DNA of 64,000 nt. Origin: Hevea brasiliensis. Lineage: Eukaryota > Streptophyta > Magnoliopsida > Malpighiales > Euphorbiaceae. Shown here one piece after another: positions 38,565 through 48,950 of the stretch. Made by a program: the position numbers and the translations under genes. The notes under the pieces are model-generated. The model was not told where the DNA came from. It searched no databases and saw only the letters and a program-made list of their open reading frames with translations. The DNA is taken from contig NC_079507.1 in NCBI RefSeq assembly GCF_030052815.1, positions 64,745,144 to 64,809,143 on the forward strand, in the 5' to 3' direction. Positions within the stretch are counted from its first letter, which is position 1; every line of letters begins with the position of its first letter.

Positions 38565-38747
38565 AAGTAATTAAAAATATTATAATATTACTTTTTTAAT
38601 CCGCGTCACCATATAATTAACATAGGATAATCAAAAGTTTTAGTTTGCTAATGGAGTAAAATCTTAGATACCACTTTGTCACAAAGTAAATTATAGATCC
38701 TGAAGTGAAAATAAGTGAAACCATATGATATTTTTTTATAATTTTCC
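38565..38747 (-). repeat. Right terminal inverted repeat of the Pack-MULE
   Basis: The reverse complement begins GGAAAATTATAAAAAAATAT and follows the left repeat closely. It ends at CC (38746-38747) against the run of As. Confidence 0.75.
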
Positions 38748-39391
38748 AAAAAAAAAAAAAATTTATGTCGCCTGTGCCTCACCAATGCCGCTTACGATAC
38801 TCGTTCTCTTCCTAAGCACTACAACACATCTACTTTCTTCTTCATCATCAACAAAACCTCCACTTCCCTCTTCCTCTTTCATATCATCCTCTAAATCTCC
38901 TTCAACAATGAAATCCTCTTTGACGATCACTCTCTCCCTCTCTTTGGAACTACGATTCCCCTCTCGGCGTCCATTATTAGAAGAGCTGTACTTGAAGGAT
39001 TCAAATGAAGGTTGCTGAGAGAGAGAGAGGCGGAGGTGACAAAGGTAGGTGGAGGACCAAAAAGCTACTACATGTTCTTGATTCTTGTGTGTTTGTGCTT
39101 TGTATTGGACAATCGGTGAAAACAGTGAAACATTACAGTCCAGTTTTTTGTGAAAAATAGTTTTCTAAAAAAAAAAAAGAAATTAAAAATAGAGTTTGAT
39201 ATTTATATGTTTTGAGTTCTCTAAATGAAAAACTTAATAATTAATTTTTCAATTTTAAAATTTAATAAAAATTATTAATTTTCAATTATTTTCTATAATC
39301 AAAATTATATTACAACATTCTTACAAATAAAAATGTGTCATCGAACATATTTGATTTCAAGTTAAAAAATATAAATCATTTTACTTTTTGT

Positions 39392-39429
<38 letters not shown>

Positions 39430-39499
39430 TATCGGTTCGGTCCTTTATGGCTAGTCTTTGGTTATCAACCCATCCATCTTTCTTTTTTCAACTTTTTGT
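38748..39499. other. Mixed-composition segment, then A+T-rich DNA with (TA)n
   Basis: 38765-39060 is C/T-rich and open on the plus strand (to 39018), encoding Ser/Thr/Leu-rich low-complexity sequence. The minus strand is also open and acidic (DDMKEEEG, DDEEES). No family is recognised; it may be a leader or exon remnant. 39180-39430 is A+T-rich and ends in a (TA)n run at about 39397-39426. Confidence 0.4.
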
Positions 39500-40060
39500 T
39501 GTGGTAGGAATTTTTTTTTTTAAATTTGCGCCCGCTGTTTCTTTGTTGGCCAAAGTTTGAATGACTTCAAGTGGACTTGGCTTTTTCTCTGAATTAGCCT
39601 TGCAGGAAAGGTGCCTTAAGATGCTGTGAGGATAGGTGCCTTAAGATGCTTTTTCTCTGAGTCGGCATGCTTCTGATGACCGTTTGACCACTAAGGACAA
39701 AGTCACCGTTTAAGCTTTTACCCATCAACTCTTCTTGCAAATCGCAAAGCTTGGACATGCTGTTCGCTGCATTTGAGGCCTTGATGTCGTTTTTGGAAGA
39801 CCATACTTATGGGTGGTGCTAGTCTTGAAGCTTTTGCTTGCTTTACTCTTGATCGGAGGGCTGTCTACTTTTCTAGTTGGAGGAAGAAATTAGGTGGCGC
39901 TGCTGCTCCTCACCTTATGCATTGGTCTAAGATTTGTGGTAGAATGGGTTGCTGGGCCTTTGTATATGTTGGGCCTTTGGTTTTGAGACCTCTTTAATGT
40001 GTCAGTTGCTTTCTGATATGGGCTTACGTATTTAGGCATTTTGTGAAAGGCTGATCTCGG
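39500..40060. other. Mixed-composition block, probably transposon-derived
   Basis: The block contains a short imperfect duplication: AGGTGCCTTAAGATGCT occurs at about 39609-39625 and again at about 39635-39651, each near a CTTTTTCTCTGA motif. An open stretch (39809-39997) encodes no recognisable protein. Composition differs from the flanks. The transposon call is an inference. Confidence 0.3.
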
Positions 40061-40817
40061 ACTGAATTAAATCTACCGTCTAATCTTTAGGAAAAGTACT
40101 TTTTGTTTTGTTTTTGGATAATCTATCCATCTAATATTATAGGTAACAGGCAAAAATTTTCTTATGAAGCTCATATGATAATAGAGGCAGCAACTAATTG
40201 CTGAGTAAATTAAATTTAGAAAAAAAAAACATAAATTAAAGAAAAGGAAATTAAACACTAATAGCTTAATAAAAATTAAAAATAAAGAAAATAGTTGCTA
40301 ATTAATTTTCATTCAAGAGCAGCAGCAGAAGTCTTAATGCAGAATTTAGACAAGGAAAAATACATTTATTTTTATGCCAAAAAAGAGAAAAATATGTATT
40401 TAATAAAAATTTTATGTAAATTTAAATTTTATTTTATGATTATAAATTAATTCAATAATATTTTTTATATTAAAATAGAAAATTAATGTGTAAAAAATAA
40501 CACTTTATTCTTTAAGCGCAAACATATAAGGTTCATAAATTTATAATAGGCAAGTCTAAGTAAGACATTCTTTGAGATTCATCAATTTTACCCTATATTC
40601 TATATATAAGAATAGAAATATAAATTTATATCAAGCCTAAAAAAAATAAATTTGAACGTAAAGTAATGGACGTAACCTCATAATTGAAAACTTGAGTTTA
40701 AAAATAAAAAACCTTACATTTTAAAAAAAACCTTCCTCCAAGTCCGATTTCGTATTTGAACCAGTCTCCTCAACAACAAGAAAATATGTTTGTCATCGGT
40801 CTGCACTCCTCCAATCC
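40061..40817. other. Intergenic DNA and 3' flank of the LEA-like gene
   Basis: A+T-rich with no gene. The part next to 40817 is probably the 3' UTR of the minus-strand LEA-like gene. Confidence 0.5.
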
Positions 40818-41441
40818 TCAATTCATTTCTATGTTCCTATATTCTACTGTATCAACAGTTCCATCAATCTTTTCAACCTCCACAACTACTAGGTCTTCCT
40901 CGTTATTTCTATTGCTATTACTATTGTCACCAACTACTCTCTCTCTAATCTTCTCGTTCGCCTCCCTACTTGCTTTCCAAGCACCATCCATGGTCTTCTT
41001 GGCTGTATCTGCAACTGTATCTGCCATTTCCGTAGCTTTTCTCACCCCTTCTTTGGCTGTATCAGCTACAAACTGAGTTGCTCCTGTCCTTGACCTCTCG
41101 TCCATATCTAGTGCTTGTTGCTTGGCCTCGTGCATGCCTTGGCTCGCAGGATCTTTACCTGCACCTGACGATATCCCTGGTGTCCCATCTGGGCCAGTTC
41201 CTTCTCCTCTCGTTTCTGCCACTGCATTGCTACCCTAAAAAGGAAAAATTATCAAATCGTTTAGGCTATTGAGAGAATAACCCAGCTGTGATTCATCTGC
41301 CAAACCTGACGAAAGGAAAAAAAATTACAGTAACTCGGCACGTTCAAAAGCAGTGGAGAAGCCAACAAAAGGAGGCTTATGCTTAAGTGAAGCTTTAGAG
41401 ATGTTATTAATGGCGATTCTCTTTGCCAAAAATATTGACGT
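40818..41441 (-). CDS. LEA-like protein, probably mitochondrial (At4g13230-like)
   Basis: The main exon (40818 to about 41230) encodes a hydrophilic, Ala/Lys/Glu-rich protein. It has repeated amphipathic 11-mer-like units (ATQFVADTAKEG, ATEMADTVADTAKKTMDGAW) and an ETRGEGTGPDGTPGIS start. This is typical of group-3-type late embryogenesis abundant proteins, which protect membranes and proteins during drying. The exon is open upstream through a splice acceptor near 41230-41236. A likely first exon at about 41340-41441 encodes a basic, Ser/Ala-rich, mitochondrial-presequence-like stretch (SIFLAKRIAINNISKASLK, then FVGFSTAFERA). No ATG starts that frame; the expected position is ACG (41439-41441). 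The donor may be at about 41325 and the exact junction is uncertain. A TATA box lies about 70 bp upstream. Possibilities are an ACG start, a mutated start, or a different first exon. Confidence 0.6.
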
Positions 41442-41510
41442 CGTTGCCTTTCTTTGATTGAATGATTCTTGCGGTGCAGAATCCTCGTTTCAGCGCATGC
41501 AATGTGTGGA

Positions 41511-41521
41511 TATATATATAT
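41511..41521 (-). promoter_or_regulatory. TATA box of the LEA-like gene
   Basis: TATATATATAT on the minus strand lies about 70 bp upstream of the proposed first exon. That leaves room for a start site near 41485 and a leader of about 45 bases. Confidence 0.45.
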
Positions 41522-41529
41522 TGCTTAAG

Positions 41530-43670
41530 AGGCAACAAGCGGTGTGGTGTGACTCCTTGGAGAAATTGCCACGATTTCAAGTGAATTTGACACCTTTGAG
41601 TTTCTGACAGGATTTGACACGCTCTTATGAACAAATTTTGACAGTAAATTATAAAATATATGGGACGTATTAAAAAATAATAAATTATATATCTGTATAA
41701 AAATAATTATATAATAAAAATAAAAAATAAAATTTATTATTTTATTAATCTTTGGGTGCTGCCACGTTCTCAACAGCCTTAAATCAAAATGGGCCTTTTC
41801 TTTTTTCTTTTTTTTCTTTTTTTTTTTTTTTATGTCCTTCTACGTTCCAGCGCATACTGGTCTGGGTCCTGAGGAGTCATGCTTTGACAACTCGCCGCAA
41901 TAGTATGAGCTACTGCTAGGCCCAATAGCCCATGGGCCAACACCTGTAAACAGAGGAGAATGGATGGTTCGCCACTTTCTAAGTCGAATTTATTTTCTTA
42001 CAATGTTGGTAAACTAGTGAGCTTTTGGTTTAGTAACACTAAAATCGATAATTGAGTAATTTAAATAACAAGTTAAATAGAATTTAAATAATATAATTAA
42101 ATATTCAATTTGTTTATATAAAATTTTAATAATTAAACATTTATATTGTAATGTAAAAGATTATTGGAAAGATTTTGATATGCCATACTTTCAATATCCG
42201 ATGTATCTACGAAAGCCTTATTTTGTAGGACAAGCAAACAATATTGTTACTATTCGACCTCAAAAAATCATTGTATATAAAATGATGTTGTTTAACTTTT
42301 ATTAAAAGTCTTTGATTTACTGCTCATTTTCAGTTGTTCCTTCTTCTCTAGACGACAAATTGAAATCAAACCAAACCCCAGCTACAATTGAGAGGGAATT
42401 GCGGAGCTTCAAGCTCGAGGCAGAGGCAGCAGAAAATTTTTTAAGCTTAAAAGAAAAGGATGTATACCAAACCTCAAACACCCTTCAATTATTGATTTGT
42501 TGTAAACTGTTTAAACTTTCGAGTCATATTTAATATAGTTTTATTTCATCATACTTAGAAAATTATAAGAAAATCTTACTGTTTCTAAATATGCATATAG
42601 ACTTTAAAATCTTGATTCATAAAATTCATATAACATACAAGTGTTCTACTCTCCATAAGAATAAATATTTATTATTCATTTAGAAATATTTTATTAGAAC
42701 TCAATATATAATTTATTTATTTAATATTATAAGAATCTTTACTCCAAGAAAAATAAAAAAAGAATCTAAAATGTTTCATTTGATCAACAGAGGATAATTT
42801 TATCTTCTTGGAAGTTCAAAATTGTCACCTATCACCAAAAACTTTACTCATGCATTACTACTAGGCTCAAAGGAATCTGGTTCTTTTTTCTGCTAAAAGC
42901 CACTTTTTAGTTTATGCACTATATAGATTATCCTGTGCTGTTAGTGTAGGAATCAACTCCATTAATTGGATATTTTGTGCCTGTTGCTAGTCTCTCCATA
43001 TCCAATGTAAACAAAAGTCAAAAAGAAGGTAACCTAAAGGCAACCCTGTCTGGTGCTGTCTCAATCTTCTATCAACTGATGGGGTATCAAATAACAAACC
43101 GACTCCAAACAAAGAAAAAGAACACAAAAGCACATGTAGTTCTTTATGCTGCGATAGAAAATTTAGGTTTTATTTGAACCAATCATGCCTGCGGCGGGTT
43201 TTTAGCAATGCAATGCATAAATTTTAACCAGGCAATCCAGTTTTCAGATATGGTGCTTTAATTTTTGTAGTACTGAAATTATCAGAGCATGAGAATGAAC
43301 CAACAATTCAAAATCTAAAGACGGAATAGAACCATTTAAAATGATTGTGTAACAGATTATAAATCGGAAGGCTTTGATTTTTCACTTGGTAATTTTCAAG
43401 GGGAACAAAGAAAGAAAAGCTATACAGAGAGAAACAAGATATTTTATGATGCTTATTGCTGACATAAAAAGGGCCAAAAGAGCCTATTTATACACAGCAC
43501 TTTTGTCAATATACAGTACTAAAGATTGTTTCTATGGAGGACAAAGAACATAAGGTGCTTGGTCAAGACTTGCTCCAATCTTATAGAAACTTGGAATAGT
43601 GTTTGCTTTACAGGTATACCTTCCTTCCAACTGAAGCTAATGGCCATGAATCAAAATGCAGTAACAAAAT
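41530..43670. other. Intergenic DNA between the LEA-like and receptor kinase genes
   Basis: Mostly A+T-rich. 41800-42000 is of mixed composition, probably promoter or transposon. 42335-42462 looks like an isolated exon and is listed separately. About 43400-43670 is probably the 3' UTR of the minus-strand receptor kinase. Confidence 0.45.
42335..42462 (+). pseudogene. Isolated exon-like fragment
   Basis: After a TTTTCAG acceptor-like site, the plus strand reads an amphipathic, acidic stretch (SSLDDKLKSNQTPATIERE, then LRSFKLEAEAAENFLSLKEK). It is followed by a possible donor near 42462. Composition is coding-like, unlike the A/T-rich flanks. I do not recognise the family, and no neighbouring exons are visible. 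It is probably a transposed or decayed exon. Confidence 0.3.
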
Positions 43671-46600
43671 TCAGTGTTGAGAACTCTGAATTCCAATACC
43701 ATCAAGCCATGAAACAACCTCATCAATGAGGGGTCTCCGCCTAGGATCTTGGTCTAAGCATCTACAGGCAATTTCAAGCATTTCAAACAGCTGCTTCTCG
43801 AGATCTTTGTCCCAAATTGATGAGTCCACAACATCTGCCTCCCTTTTTTCAGACTTCATCTGAAACACCCAAGAGACTAGATCCCTGCAGTTTTTTCCTT
43901 TGCAAACTTCCACAGGCCTTCTACGAGTAACGAGCTCAAGAAGAACAACACCAAAACTGTAAACATCACCCCTGCAGGTTGCTGTCAATGTCTGACTATA
44001 TTCAGGAGGAATATAGCCTAAAGTGCCAACCAAATCCGTTGTAACATGAGTATCATAGGGACGAAGTAGCCTTGAGAGGCCAAAATCGGCCAAATGAGCT
44101 TCAAATTTTTCATCTAAAAGTATGTTGCTAGATTTCACATCCCGATGAACTATATGTGGCTCACAAACTTTGTGCAGATAAGCTAACCCAGATGCTGCAC
44201 CTTGCGCTATCTTGAGTCTCACATCCCATTTAAGAAATGAAGCTCCATCAACACACTCATGTAGCCAATAATCCAAACTTCCATTCTCCATGTATGAATA
44301 AATCAATAATCTGTCATTACCATGACGGCAATAACCTTGAAGAGAAACAAGATTCTTGTGTTGAGCCCTTGAAAGTGCTTCCACTTCAGCTCGAAATTCA
44401 CGTTCCATCTGACCACAGTCCCCAGAAAGCCTCTTGATTGCTGCTTTGGTACCATTGGGAAGGTTGGCCTTGTAAACCAGGCCAAATCCACCACAACCAA
44501 TGATATTTGCTTGGTTAAAATTATTTGTAGACTTCAACAAGTCTGCAACTGTAAGATCCTTACAATCTGAATTCTGAAATAGCACCAACTTGGAAGACCC
44601 AAGGCCTTCAGATAATCTGTGTGGCCAGCTGATTTCCTCATCCAAATCCTCAATTGGATCTCCCACATCCCTCTTTGACATCTTAAGCAAAACAATCGCA
44701 AGGATCAGTGCAAGCCCCACTCCCACAGTGATTGTTATCCCCAGGATATTTCCAATGTTTCCTCTACCAAATCTACCGTTTGAACCAGATGGAATACCAG
44801 GCTTCAACATATTGGTAATGACATTACAAGGAGAAACTACTCCTCCACATAGTCCTGGGTTGCCCTCAAAGCTCGAACTTGGAAAGCTAGAGAACTGCCC
44901 TCCAGCTGGAATTTGCCCCTTCAAGTGATTATTAGCCACACTAAACTTGGATAAGAATGTGAGTTTCTCAAATGATGGGGGAATTGACCCATACAGATCA
45001 TTAGATGACAAATCTAAAGTTTCCAAGTTCTCCATTTCTGATATGGAGCTAGGTATGGTCCCAGTTATACTATTCCTGCTCAAATCTAAGACATGGAGCT
45101 GTTTCAACCGTCCAATTTCGGGCAAAATTGCCCCATTTATTCTATTGTTACTCAAAAGTAGCGAGGGGGGAAAACTTGTAGGTTGGTTGTACAGCAAACC
45201 GCTAGCACTCCGATTTCTCTTTACATACAGCGGAACACCAGCAGAAACATTGGATATACTGCAATGCAGGGAAATGAGGCTCTTCAGCTCGGTCAAACTT
45301 TCTGGGATCTTCCCAGTGAGAGAGTTATTTGAGAAGTCCAAGTAAAATAAATTCTCCATCAGACCAATCCAAGGAGGTATGCTGCCATCCAATTGATTCC
45401 ATGACAAATCCAGAACTTGTAACTTCCTGCAACTTAACAACCAAGCTGGAATTTGGCCTTTGAGAGCACAATTTCCCAGGGCTAACACCATTAAATTCTC
45501 AAATCCACTCACATTTCTGGGAATTTCTTCACCAATGAAATTCTTTGTGAGGATAAGAGTAGAGAGATTTTTGCACTGCTGCAGTGCAGATAATGCTCCA
45601 GATAGGTCAAAAAAACTATTGTTTGATAAAGTGAGAACCAGAATGGATGTGAGCTTTGCAAAACTATTGGGGATATGGCCAGTTAACTCATTCTTAGCCA
45701 GACTCAAAACTTTCAGTTTTTGGCAATCAGACAGGGAATTTGGAAGGGGGCCAAACAAATGATTACTGGCAAGATCAAGAGTACCAAGGCTAGGCATTCC
45801 AGTGAAATTAAGATCGATTGGACCAGTTAGAGAATTATTTCTCAGGTCAAGTATGCAGAGCTCTGTGCATAATGCCAGTGTTGAAGGTAATGGCCCGGAA
45901 AACATATTTGAATGTGCAACAAGTTGTTCTAGCTGGGTAAGGTTACCAAACACGTTTGGAATATAGCCTGAAAACCGGTTTCCATAAATAACCAAGGTTC
46001 TGAGGCTAGAAAGCTTACTCAATTCTTTGCTTAACTGGCCAGATAAGTTGTTGTTGGAGATTGAGAATTGCTGCAGAGCTGACAGTGAGTACAAAGAATC
46101 CGGAAGAGAGCCTGAAAGTGAATTGGAATCCAAATGCAATTGCTGGAGAGATGTGCTGCAATTATCCAAGCCTTCAAGATTGCCAACAAGATGGTTCATT
46201 GACAAATCAAGAAACCGAATCCCACTAGAGGAGCTGCAAATGTGGGGAGGGATTCGGCCAGTAAATGAATTGTTGCTCACATTGAATACAAGAAGATTTG
46301 GAAATCCCCCAAGTTCAAACAAATCCTCTTTGAACAGATTGCTAGAAATATTCAGTGACTGCATAGACAACAAACCAGAAAGCACCCCAGAAACCCGTCC
46401 TGACAACATGTTATGGCTCAAATCAACAACCTCCAGCTGCTTCAAGCTTGAGAACTCCATAGGCAATCCACCTTGAAGATGATTGCATGAGAGATCAAGC
46501 GATTTCAGTTTATCCAAACGGCCCAAAGATTGCGATATTATCCCTTTGAGACCCTTCCTAGGCAGAATTAGCTTAATTACCCTATTACCAGTCGAACCAT

Positions 46601-46829
46601 TGCCATTATTTCCGCAAACAACACCATCCCATTGGCAGCAATTAGCCTCTTTGGACCATGCTGTAACAATGGACCCATTTGTGAGGTTTCCGGAAAATTC
46701 TCTCAGTGCCAAATAATCACTTGGATCACAGGACTGGGATGAGGTTTTGAGACCCAAAGATGAACAAAGAAAACAAGCAAAGAATACCCATTTGAGGAAA
46801 GTCATTGTAACAATGTCCAAGACCATCAT
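43671..46829 (-). CDS. PSKR2: Phytosulfokine receptor 2-type LRR receptor kinase
   Basis: One intronless frame of 1052 residues, the usual length for PSKR/PSY1R kinases. Order: signal peptide (about 1-32); an N-cap with a paired-Cys motif (CCQW, WDGVVC); more than 20 leucine-rich repeats (about 85-660), broken by an island near residues 525-565 ([11 protein letters not shown]); an outer Cys pair (CGG, SPC); a transmembrane helix (about 690-715); and a kinase domain (about 765-1040). Kinase motifs are intact: [11 protein letters not shown], the catalytic Lys in [14 protein letters not shown] with an Arg-Asp (RD) core, DFGLSRLL, and [10 protein letters not shown]. The receptor should bind the sulfated peptide phytosulfokine at the plasma membrane, using the island, and promote growth and modulate defence. 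The [18 protein letters not shown] region corresponds to the guanylate-cyclase-like centre reported in PSKR1. Three Mets (residues 1, 2 and 9) could start; the third directly precedes the hydrophobic core. PSY1R is a less likely alternative. Confidence 0.9.
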   Translation of the reverse strand: MMVLDIVTMTFLKWVFFACFLCSSLGLKTSSQSCDPSDYLALREFSGNLTNGSIVTAWSKEANCCQWDGVVCGNNGNGSTGNRVIKLILPRKGLKGIISQSLGRLDKLKSLDLSCNHLQGGLPMEFSSLKQLEVVDLSHNMLSGRVSGVLSGLLSMQSLNISSNLFKEDLFELGGFPNLLVFNVSNNSFTGRIPPHICSSSSGIRFLDLSMNHLVGNLEGLDNCSTSLQQLHLDSNSLSGSLPDSLYSLSALQQFSISNNNLSGQLSKELSKLSSLRTLVIYGNRFSGYIPNVFGNLTQLEQLVAHSNMFSGPLPSTLALCTELCILDLRNNSLTGPIDLNFTGMPSLGTLDLASNHLFGPLPNSLSDCQKLKVLSLAKNELTGHIPNSFAKLTSILVLTLSNNSFFDLSGALSALQQCKNLSTLILTKNFIGEEIPRNVSGFENLMVLALGNCALKGQIPAWLLSCRKLQVLDLSWNQLDGSIPPWIGLMENLFYLDFSNNSLTGKIPESLTELKSLISLHCSISNVSAGVPLYVKRNRSASGLLYNQPTSFPPSLLLSNNRINGAILPEIGRLKQLHVLDLSRNSITGTIPSSISEMENLETLDLSSNDLYGSIPPSFEKLTFLSKFSVANNHLKGQIPAGGQFSSFPSSSFEGNPGLCGGVVSPCNVITNMLKPGIPSGSNGRFGRGNIGNILGITITVGVGLALILAIVLLKMSKRDVGDPIEDLDEEISWPHRLSEGLGSSKLVLFQNSDCKDLTVADLLKSTNNFNQANIIGCGGFGLVYKANLPNGTKAAIKRLSGDCGQMEREFRAEVEALSRAQHKNLVSLQGYCRHGNDRLLIYSYMENGSLDYWLHECVDGASFLKWDVRLKIAQGAASGLAYLHKVCEPHIVHRDVKSSNILLDEKFEAHLADFGLSRLLRPYDTHVTTDLVGTLGYIPPEYSQTLTATCRGDVYSFGVVLLELVTRRRPVEVCKGKNCRDLVSWVFQMKSEKREADVVDSSIWDKDLEKQLFEMLEIACRCLDQDPRRRPLIDEVVSWLDGIGIQSSQH

Positions 46830-48390
46830 TACAGAAACAAAAACCTAGCCGCAGCTCAAACGAAGCCAAAACCCCTCAATTGAAGCTGGTATGTTTTGGG
46901 GCAGGCAGTACTTTTCAAGAACAAACCCAAATGAAACTTGCTCTTTGACATCCCAAAAGGACCTCAAGAAGGAAACGCAATTGCAAGCTGCAAATTGCAA
47001 ATGAAGCAACAAAAAGAAGTAAATTTAATGGAGCACCAATCCCCACCAGAATTCAAATCTCAAGAACACTAAGCATGGGACTCAGAACCCCCAATTGATT
47101 TTGTAAGCGGTGCCCACTACACAAAAAGAAAGTTAAAAGAAAGAAACTTGTAGCACAAAACAACTCAGATATCAGAAAACAGAAGGACCAAATAGCAACT
47201 TGAAAGTGAAGCAATAATGGTGATCTTTTAAATAAAATAAATTAGTGAAGCCAGGAAAGCACACTCAGATCTTCAGTCCCCACCTGCAACCAAAATCCTT
47301 GACTAAAATCAACAAATTACAAACCCCTAAACCCTATACTGTTGTACAACTACAACCATTAACTCCCCTGTAGAGAGAGACAGAGAGAGCAAGAAAGTCA
47401 CCCTACCCAAGGGAAGAAACTTCAAACACACATCCCAAAGCACCTAGAAAACCAACAAAAAGCCACCGGTTAGCAATTTAAGCAACAATTCTTACTTAAA
47501 AACTGCAGCGAGATCCCAAGATTAAAGTTTTCATATTTATGGCATAGAAAAACTCCACAAGACCTGAAGAGTTGAAGGAAGAAAGAAAGAAACTATACCA
47601 GTATTTAGACACATGAAACTTCAAAAAAAGTTACGATGAGCATTAAAAACATCACTTATAAGGCAAGCAAAAGCCCCCTGTGAACCCAACACCCATAGTG
47701 AGCACTTTCCCTCAAGTAGGCTAACCCCAACCTCAAAACTAGACGACTCTCTTTCTCTCAAAATATTTTAAAATAAAGAAAAAAAAAGCAAGAAATAAAT
47801 GGCAGAATCTAGGTAAAGAAAAAGATTTCAAAGGAGAGAGAGAAATATAATAGGGACAAGAAGGCTGTGGAAAAGGAAAGTTCCCTCTATTTCATAAAGA
47901 ATCTATTGTTTATTTGGACAAAGAAATAGGCAGTGGAGGGGTGTAGTGATTTGAAATGAAATGAGGACACAAGAGAGCTGACTTTTTGGGACATATTTAG
48001 TTGCTTTTGGGTATTTTTCTGGTTCATCTCTTCAGCAAAATGGTGCACAAATCAGTCTTACTGGTCTCTGTGTCTAATTGTCAATACCTACATTTGTCTC
48101 TTCTCAATCTCTTTCTTTAGAAAAACAAATATATTTTGGTGGCCAAAGTTTTCATCTTTGCTCATTTTCTGAGCATCGCCAAACATTGGGATCGACCAAC
48201 GAGGAAATCCCAGGATGGAACTCCATTTCTCACGGTTCAAACACACGCGTGCTAAACACTCATATACTGAATCCCCTAATTCCTATTATTTATTTAATTA
48301 ATTATGACATTAGTATTACAGGTTGACAGTTTCAGTTCGAATTTCTGATTGAAATCTGTATGAGCATCGGAACTGTGCTAATTTTCTTAT
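46830..48390 (-). promoter_or_regulatory. Leader and promoter of the PSKR2-like gene
   Basis: About 1.2 kb upstream of the ATG is of mixed composition without an ORF, rich in short purine runs (GAGAGAGA near 47370-47390 and 47837-47846). Such a long stretch suggests a leader with one or more 5' UTR introns, but the exact junctions cannot be fixed. Beyond about 48000 the sequence becomes ordinary flank. Confidence 0.4.
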
Positions 48391-48950
48391 AATTTTTAAA
48401 ATAATTTTATACAATTATTTTTATTAAAAAAAATATATTTAAAATTAACATTAAATTTTAAAATTATTAATAAATAATATATTATATAATATAATATATT
48501 TTTTAATTATTTTTAAATTATATAATGTTTAATTATAAAATATATATAAAATTTAAAATTAAATATATTATATAATATAATAATATAAATATATCATATA
48601 ATATATTTTTTAATTATTTATTAATTATATAATATATAATTATATGGTGTAAATATAATTATATATATAATAATATACTTATAATTAAAAATTATATAAT
48701 AATTTAATATATTTATGATTCAAATTATTAAAAAAATAAAATAAAAAATAATATTATATTATATATAATTTATATATATATTATAATTTTAATTATATAT
48801 AAATATATAATTATATTAAAATTATATAATATATTTAAAAAATATAAATATAAAATCGATTCCTATATAATTTTAATATAATTTTAATTTAATTTTTAAT
48901 AAAAATTAAAATCAAATTATAATATCAAAATAAATTTAATTTGATATTAC
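48391..48950. repeat. Extremely A+T-rich, self-complementary region
   Basis: Nearly all A and T for about 550 bp, with many overlapping short palindromes (for example ATATTATATAATATAAT). It could form cruciform structures and may be an old MITE or a matrix-attachment-like region. No gene. Confidence 0.5.

Larger units (their letters stand above)
37007..38747. mobile_element. Mutator-like element carrying a host gene fragment (Pack-MULE)
   Basis: Terminal inverted repeats of about 170-180 bp (37007-37190 and 38565-38747) share long blocks. Shared segments include a terminal GAAAA-ATT-AAAAAAATATCA-TGG, CATTTTCACTT, GTTTACTTTGT, and TTAGCAAA-C-A-AACTTTT. Nine As precede the left end (36998-37006) and a 14-A run follows the right end, consistent with a 9-bp target duplication, the MULE hallmark, though in low-complexity sequence. 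The interior has no transposase. It contains, on the minus strand, the leader and first codons of S-adenosylmethionine decarboxylase, other captured-looking DNA (37422-37700) and a (GA)n repeat (38443-38472). Long repeats plus a host gene fragment define a Pack-MULE. It is non-autonomous. Confidence 0.75.

Noticed and set aside
38725..39018. 97-codon plus-strand frame next to the Pack-MULE
   Set aside because: Ser/Thr/Leu-rich low-complexity sequence; the opposite strand is equally open; no recognisable protein.
44590..46716. Several plus-strand open frames of 75-150 codons
   Set aside because: They lie opposite the PSKR2-like kinase and arise from its repetitive LRR codons.
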